A DNA stretch of 36,971 nt, from NCBI GenBank assembly GCA_021791655.1, contig JAJYWD010000007.1, positions 1 through 36,971 of the forward strand, given 5' to 3'. Positions within the stretch are counted from its first letter, which is position 1; every line of letters begins with the position of its first letter. Below, piece by piece: positions 35,965 through 36,971 of this stretch. The position numbers and the translations under genes were made by a program. The stretch is from Nanobdellota archaeon (lineage in GTDB: Archaea > Nanobdellota > Nanobdellia > Parvarchaeales > Parvarchaeaceae). Under the pieces are notes generated by a model that was not told the DNA's origin, ran no database searches, and saw only the letters and a list, made by a program, of their open reading frames with translations.

Positions 35965-36971
35965 ATGAAGAGTTTTGTTATAGGTTTATTAGTGATAGTG
36001 TTGTTGATTGCTGTCGGCGCATCCCATGCACAATCCTATCAATTTGTTCCATCTGCAAATAACACCGTAATATTAACGACCGGAATAAATAGCATAGACG
36101 GCTTTTCTGCTTATCCTATTGCTTCAATACACGGCTTACCAATTCTATCTATAAATGGAACCAACGTTTCCGCTGCGTTTGCAGAAAACCTTTCGGCGCA
36201 GGGTGTGAAGAATGTCATAATAATAGGTGGTCCAGCCGTAATATCCAACTCAACAGAAGCGCTATTAGAATCGTACGGTCTAAACGTACTTAGAATAGCT
36301 GGCATAACCGCTCCAGAAACGGCGGTTGATTTGGCTGAATACTTTAGCCCATCTCCGGTTTTTAAGTGTGCGATTTTGGCAGAATACAACGAAACGCCAT
36401 CGGCTACTTACAGATACGAGTTTGCAGCCAGCACTTACGCAGCTGTGCACAAATGCTATCTGTTTCCAGCCTATTTTGGAAATGTCCCGGCCGATATAAT
36501 CGCCTACCTACAGAGTGGTGGCGTAACCAATGTAACATACTTTGGGTCGTCGCCATTGAATACTACTAGATTACCCATAAATGTCACACAACATGTTCTT
36601 AATGCCACGGCCGTTATAGGTCCGCGGGTTAGTAGTAGACTGCTGATAGTAGGCGTTAATGGTAATGCTTGGAATGCTTCCCTAGGCCTTGCATCCAATG
36701 TTGCGGTTAACGCTTCATTCGTACTGGTAACGAATGCCACCGCCCAGATGCCGGGTATAATCACGTACATAAATAGTCGCCCCGGTCTCACTGTTAGAGT
36801 TGTCGGCGTACCATTGATAGTTTCACAGATAGACGCTTCACTCGGTGCGGCCGGCATTGCCTTTACCTCTTACGGGGGCATAGGAGAATTGCTTGCGGAG
36901 AAATTGCTATTTCACTCAAAAAATCTTCTGGAATCTGAGCAGAGGGAGTTCAGAAACCTTTCTACAGTCTC
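35965..36971 (+). CDS. secreted surface protein with cell-wall-binding-repeat-2 (CWB2)-like repeats, truncated by window end
   Basis: ATG at 35965 with open frame to the window end (absent from track because no stop). Signal-like MKSFVIGLLVIVLLIAVGASHAQS; NNTVILTTGINSIDGFSAYPIASIHGLPILSINGTNV..FAENLSAQGVKNVIIIGGPAVIS..LNVLRIAGITAPETAVDLAEYF matches the CWB2 pattern. TATA 26 nt upstream. Confidence 0.8.
   Translation, partial: MKSFVIGLLVIVLLIAVGASHAQSYQFVPSANNTVILTTGINSIDGFSAYPIASIHGLPILSINGTNVSAAFAENLSAQGVKNVIIIGGPAVISNSTEALLESYGLNVLRIAGITAPETAVDLAEYFSPSPVFKCAILAEYNETPSATYRYEFAASTYAAVHKCYLFPAYFGNVPADIIAYLQSGGVTNVTYFGSSPLNTTRLPINVTQHVLNATAVIGPRVSSRLLIVGVNGNAWNASLGLASNVAVNASFVLVTNATAQMPGIITYINSRPGLTVRVVGVPLIVSQIDASLGAAGIAFTSYGGIGELLAEKLLFHSKNLLESEQREFRNLSTV

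Noticed and set aside
1-36971. CRISPR arrays, insertion sequences, integrases, tRNA genes
   Set aside because: None found: no regularly spaced repeats, transposase/integrase motifs or tRNA cloverleaf in intergenic gaps.

Overview
Archaeal chromosomal window. Archaeal markers are the PolD large-subunit C-terminus, aIF-1A, RpoD with Fe-S cysteines, and archaeal-type S11/S4/S13. No CRISPR array, transposase or tRNA gene was seen. Main content: (1) an rps13-rps4-rps11-rpoD operon preceded by a 5S rRNA gene at about 4602-4717 (-) that the ORF track cannot show. I recognised it from the conserved CGAAC..GGAAG core and five pairable helices. (2) A large TCA/methylcitrate district at about 4.7-21.4 kb: prpB, prpD, citrate/methylcitrate synthase, Mqo-like, class II fumarase/aspartase, sdhAB plus membrane anchor, malic enzyme and an NADP-type icd. 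It also contains a tandem pair of CPA-type antiporters. (3) A small-molecule metabolism and orphan-gene section: dCTP deaminase, NadM-DUF488 fusion, peroxiredoxin, apt, KaiC-like ATPase, lysine 6-aminotransferase, RHH protein plus 509-aa orphan, NUDIX genes, proline dehydrogenase, FGase-like, DUF99, mini-kinase and aminotransferase. (4) A truncated CWB2-like surface protein at the right edge. Items most worth a second look: the NadM-DUF488 fusion, the 5S gene 20 nt upstream of rps13, an untracked 55-aa membrane ORF overlapping the sdh anchor gene, two multi-lesion pseudogenes (Ada-like zinc-binding and NUDIX), antiporters with altered ion-binding motifs, and a constant TATA-to-ATG spacing suggesting leaderless mRNAs. 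All family calls come from reading the sequence. No database search was run.
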